From Eutypa lata (Eukaryota > Ascomycota > Sordariomycetes > Xylariales > Diatrypaceae): a stretch of 64,000 nt of DNA. Location: assembly GCA_022661535.1 (NCBI GenBank), contig JAKULF010000020.1, forward strand, positions 186,001 to 250,000, written 5' to 3'. The notes beneath the pieces are model-generated. The model saw nothing but the letters and a program-made list of their open reading frames with translations, was not told the DNA's origin and made no database searches. Positions 60,240-64,000 of the stretch are shown here, in pieces (the stretch's first letter is position 1; each line of letters begins with the position of its first letter). A program made the translations under genes and the position numbers.

Positions 60240-61903
60240 TCACCGGATCTCGACGCCGAGCTTCTGCACCAGCTCCTCATTGACGCGGCGGTGCATCTTG
60301 TTGGCCTCGGTATTCGTCAAGGTGCGCTCGAGACTCCGGTAGTTGACGCGGTAGCACATGCTGCGGCGGCCGGTCTTCGGGTGGGTGAAGGCGTCGACGA
60401 GGCGGACGTCCTCGACGAGATCGCCCGCGACGCCGCGCACGATCTCCATGACGTCGTTCTCGTGGAAGTCGGCCGGGGCCGGGGTGGCGGCGTTCCCACC
60501 CGCCGCCGACGACGTCGAACCCAGCCAGAACGAGACGTCCTTCCAGCAGCCGGGGTACTTGGAGAAGGGCACGAAGCGCTTGATGAGCGAAGTCGGATCC
60601 GACGAGGAGGAGGCGGAAGCGGAGACGCCCCGGAACTGGCTCAGGAACCGCTCGTCGCGCGACCAGAAGAGCCGGATGTCGGGGATCTGGAACAGCAGCA
60701 TGGCGATGCGGTCGAGGCCGATGCCGAAGGCCCAGCCGAGCTGGGACGGCACGCCGGCGTCGGCGTAGATGGCGTGCTGCACGACGCCGCACCCTAGCAC
60801 CTCGAGCCAGTCCCCGCCGTAGTAGACCTCGAGCTCCCACGACGGGCTCGTGAAGGGGAAGTACGCCTCGACCCAGCGCACCTGCAGGGGCTCGTCGACG
60901 AAGCCGTCCGGGTCGGCTCGCCGCGCCGCGGCCTGCGCGCGCGTGAAGATCTCGACGACGGCGAGCTCCAGCGACCGCTTGAGGTGGGCGGCGACGGCTT
61001 CGGCTTCCGCGGGCGAGTGGTGCGCCGCCTGCAGGGGGTTCCGCTCGGGATGGTAGGGCGGGTTGGGGTCCTGGACCTCGACGGTGTGCTTCGGCAGTTT
61101 TTCTACGTCCGACCAGATCTGCGCGGCGACGTCGCCGCCATTGGGCGCCGTAGCGCGGTCCCACGACCGAGCGCCCTCCATCTGGTGGAAGATCGGGTAG
61201 TGACTCCGGTCGACCTCATCGCGGCGGTAGACGTCGGCGCTGACGAGGTAGCCGGGGCTCCGGTTCGCGCGGAAGGTGTCGGCCTGGTGGGCGCTCGTGT
61301 GCGTGCGCAGCAGGGTCGACGCGTTGATGTAGTACGTGTCGGATTTGGAGCGGCCCGGGTGGTCGGGCGCGAAGCCCAGCGAGTCGAAGTTCTGGGCCGT
61401 CGTCACGACCGGGTTCAGGTCGTTGTAGTATTCGAAGGTGGGGGCCGGGAACACGGACTCGATGATCTGGCGCGTGATGGAGATGGGGTGGTCGTCCTGC
61501 AGGTGTAGGCGGCGCGGCACCTTCTCTACGACGTTGGGCGGTACGTTGAACCAGGCATCGATCTTGTACGTAGTGCCATTTATATTTACGTGGCGCTGTT
61601 TTCCTGGTGCTGGCTTCTGGACTTCTTCTGAAGTGGGAGCTTTAATATAAAATTAAAGAAAATAAAAAGCTGTTAGGAATGGTGATGCTTGGCTTAAACT
61701 TGAGCTTTCAAAAGTGGATCGATCAACCAACCTGCTGGTGTTGTTCCTGGTGGTGTCACTGCTGCTGACAATAACCTCCGATCTATTCGCCGGTGTATGG
61801 GAGTAAAGGCATTGTTAAAGCGACCTGAGCCTCTTGAAATTAAGAGAATACTCGTCTTTCCTCTACAGCGACAAGCTGCTGTATTAAACCGGATTGCCCA
61901 CAT
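60240..61903 (-). CDS. MSF1: Mitochondrial phenylalanyl-tRNA synthetase
   Basis: It charges mitochondrial tRNA-Phe with phenylalanine as a single-chain class II enzyme. Exons (minus strand) are 61903-61732 and 61639-60240, joined in phase 1 (GTTGGT donor, AAAG acceptor), giving 523 aa. The join adds a proper presequence (MWAIRFNTAACRCRGK, basic and without acids) to the catalytic frame. Visible family blocks are HPISITRQIIESVF and FDSLGFAPDHP near the start, RTHTSAHQ, YRRDEVDRSHYPIFHQMEG (motif 2 region), and motif 3 GIGLDRIAM at 363-371. The anticodon-binding FDX-ACB domain covers 413-523 (KYPGCWKDVSFWL...THPKTGRRSMCYRVNYRS). An Ala/Gly-rich insert (SSAAGGNAATPAP) interrupts it. The gene is head-to-head with DIC1. 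Confidence 0.95.
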
Positions 61904-62732
61904 TGTCTGCGTGCAATTGATTACCCGGGAATTATTAACTAGATTTTTTTCGTATGTATCGAACCCTTTCGTGAGTGGGTGAATGAGTGAGCTCAAAGTC
62001 TTCGAATTCTTTTTTTCCTACCTACCCCAATATTTCCCCCCACTTTAAACGCCGATAACTAGCTAGCACTACTTTAATCCCCCACAGCTCGCGTTACCTT
62101 ACTCCGAAAACCGCGTCTAAAATCCATCCAAGTCGTCCAGTCATATGTGAAGAATATCCCTGTTTAACATATTAAGCGCGGCTATGACCGGATAACCACT
62201 CCTTTAGCTCCAAAAAAGAACCCAATTAGTTAATTTACATCTCCATTTAACTACATTTTACTCGGGGTTGACAGCCGGCCGCTCGAAAAATTATCACCGG
62301 CGTAGAAATGACCCACGCACGCAATACGGTTCTTTCTTGTCTGACTCTGAACCCTCCCGTCTTAGTCTCAGTCTCAGTCTCAGTCTCTACCTCTCTCTCT
62401 GTCCTGTCTGTCTGTTCTCCCTGAAGTTCGGATGAAGGAAGGAAAAGTGAACCCACACTAATAATAAACCATACCCCCAATACAATACTAAGCTTTCCAA
62501 GTTAGCCGAACGAAGCTCCTCAATTGGCTTTATGGCTGCTTCGGTACCTACCTCTGCTGTGACTGATTTCTCTCCGTCTTTACTCTTCCTTGACCGGTCG
62601 TCTCTCTCTCTCTATCTTCCCCCCTCCGATTGAAGTCCTAAATTAGATAGATAGAAAGAAAGAAAGAAGGAACCACATTAGGGATGCACTACCTCCCGAG
62701 TACTAGCAGTACATAAAAAAATTTCGACCGAC
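61904..62732. promoter_or_regulatory. Bidirectional promoter region of MSF1 and DIC1
   Basis: These 829 bp separate two divergent genes for mitochondrial proteins. The DIC1 side has a pyrimidine-rich block with AGTCTC units (about 62362-62390) followed by CT and GTCT runs, typical of fungal housekeeping promoters. GAAA units lie near 62652-62670. Confidence 0.6.
62684..62716 (+). promoter_or_regulatory. Short upstream ORF before DIC1
   Basis: ATG at 62684 opens a 10-codon frame that stops with TAA at 62714-62716, only 16 nt before the DIC1 ATG. If transcribed, reinitiation over so short a gap would be inefficient, so it could lower DIC1 translation. Confidence 0.4.
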
Positions 62733-64000
62733 ATGAGTTCCGTGCCGACGATGACCGAGACAACCCCCCCTCCTCCTAAGCCGGTAGCGGCGCCTACCAC
62801 CATCGCCGCCGCCGCCGCCGCCGCAAAACCGCAACTCGAGGAGAAAAAGAAGAAGGCGGCGGCGGCCCACGATCGGATCATCTATCCATTCTGGTTCGGA
62901 GGCAGCGCCAGCAGTATGGCCGCATGTGTTACACATCCCCTGGATCTCGGTACGTGCTCCCTTCTCCTTTCTGCCCCTGTTTCCTCCTCCTAGCAACCAC
63001 AAAAATATTGGATATGTTCAGCCGTTATGTTCCATATATGCATATATATAGGATGATAAACCAGCCAGCCAGTCAGTCAGCAAGTAGCTAACCCAGATAA
63101 TTCGCCCCCACCACAGTCAAAGTGCGACTCCAGCTCCGCTCCGGCGACGCCCCTAAGAACATGAGCGGCACCTTCGTGCACATCGTGCGAAGCGAAGGGA
63201 TCCGGGGTCTCTACAGCGGCCTAACGGCGTCGCTCCTGCGGCAGATGACGTACTCCACCGTGCGATTCGGCGTATACGAGGACCTCAAGCGGCGCCTAAC
63301 GCCGGCGGACAGCCCCCAGCAGCCGTCGCTCGCGGTGCTGATCGGGCTATCCTCGTTCTCGGGGGCGCTGGGCGGGGTCTCGGGGAACGCGGCGGACGTG
63401 ACGAACGTGCGGATGCAGCAGGACGCGGCGCTCCCCCCCGGGCGCAAGTTCGGGTACCGGAACGGGCTGCACGGGATGTGGCGGATGCTGGCGGCGGAGG
63501 GGCCCCGGAGCTGGTTCCGCGGCGTCGGGGCCAACAGCATGCGCGCCGCCCTCATGAACGCGAGCCAGCTCGCGTCGTACGACTCCTTCAAGGCCGTGCT
63601 CGTGGCCCGCACCTCCCTCGGCGACACCACCGCCACCCACTTCGCCGCGTCGCTGCTCGCCGGCTTCGTCGCCACCACCGTCTGCTCCCCCGTCGACGTC
63701 ATCAAGAGCCGCGTCATGAGCGCGTCGCACCAGCAGGGCATCGCGCATTTGCTCGCCGAGATCTACGCTAAGGAGGGCGTCACTTGGATGTTCAAGGGCT
63801 GGGTTCCGGCCTTTTTGCGATTGGGACCGTGAGTTTTTCTGTTTTCTTTGTTTCTCTCTTCCTCTCACCCTTTTTTAAATAAAGAAAAAGAAAAGGAAAG
63901 GAAAAGAAGAAGAGAAGAGAAGTTCGCCTCCTATTCGAGAATAATAATGACTAACACACACTTCTTCCCCCAGACAAACGATCTGCACATTCCTATTTTT
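62733..64000 (+). CDS. DIC1: Mitochondrial dicarboxylate carrier (incomplete at window end)
   Basis: It exchanges malate or succinate for phosphate across the mitochondrial inner membrane. Exons are 62733-62949, 63117-63828 and 63974 onward, with consistent phases; the last exon is cut off by the window after nine codons. The first carrier signature is PLDLVKVRLQ, split by intron 1. The second repeat has a divergent form, GNAADVTNVRMQ, as in Dic1 proteins. The third is SPVDVIKSRVM. Each is followed by an EG-type block (SEGIRGLYSG, AEGPRSWFRG, KEGVTWMFKG). The end, PAFLRLGPQTICTF, matches the Dic1 C terminus. The N terminus carries an extra Pro/Ala/Lys-rich extension of about 45 residues. Among carriers Dic1 is the best fit. 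Confidence 0.92.

Noticed and set aside
60277..61164. 295-codon minus-strand frame overlapping PheRS
   Set aside because: Same strand, other frame, extremely Arg/Pro/Ala-rich; the PheRS frame has all the family motifs.
61904..61996. Upstream extension of the PheRS reading frame to 61996
   Set aside because: The frame opens with TTG, not ATG. The ATG at 61903 begins a proper presequence.

Overview
The window is nuclear DNA of a filamentous ascomycete (Pezizomycotina; Sordariomycetes is my best guess, not provable here). The grounds are short GT-AG introns (49 to about 335 nt) with CTAAC/CTGAC-like branch points, typical fungal families (Vps13, Rrg9, calcipressin, a fungal fringe-like glycosyltransferase, DUF3429, a Gag1-clamp/DUF4050-like protein), long low-complexity proteins, and a 7.9-kb block stripped of almost all G and C in the way repeat-induced point mutation (RIP) does it.

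Left third (1-25 kb) is accessory in character. A gene for an unrecognised nuclear-looking protein (2200-3978) carries three copies of an acidic amphipathic repeat, with a decayed fourth copy after its stop. Its leader is built from diverged tandem repeats of about 130-200 bp. Next come the AT-only block (5185-13088), with hAT-like ends and a probable 8-bp target duplication; a predicted secreted, Cys-rich, GPI-anchored protein (13412-14568, minus) only 323 bp from its edge; a 2-kb minisatellite cluster (15.9-18.0 kb) ending in a tRNA-derived SINE-like unit with a poly-A tail; two inverted-repeat structures near 18.0-18.3 kb; and a second unrecognised low-complexity protein with an AT-hook-like motif (19975-22442, four exons).

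The right part (25-64 kb) is mostly conserved housekeeping genes, separated by long gene-poor stretches that are peppered with CCTA/TAGG tetranucleotide runs. In order: a Gag1-clamp/DUF4050-like protein (25472-28173, +); a DUF3429/TMEM69-like mitochondrial membrane protein with a Lys/Glu tail (29299-30791, -); Vps13 (32427-42072, +); Rrg9 (43543-44799, -); an EthA-like Baeyer-Villiger monooxygenase (47244-48713, +); a type II membrane glycosyltransferase with a Cys-rich tail (49845-51571, +); calcipressin (54457-55329, -); mitochondrial phenylalanyl-tRNA synthetase (60240-61903, -); and the mitochondrial dicarboxylate carrier (62733 to window end, +, incomplete).

DUF3429/VPS13, RRG9/monooxygenase and PheRS/DIC1 are head-to-head pairs. 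Four of the eleven genes make predicted mitochondrial proteins. I see no biosynthetic cluster, CRISPR array or intact transposon gene. Exon joins were worked out by hand from splice signals and reading phase. No database search was possible, so family names rest on motif recognition.
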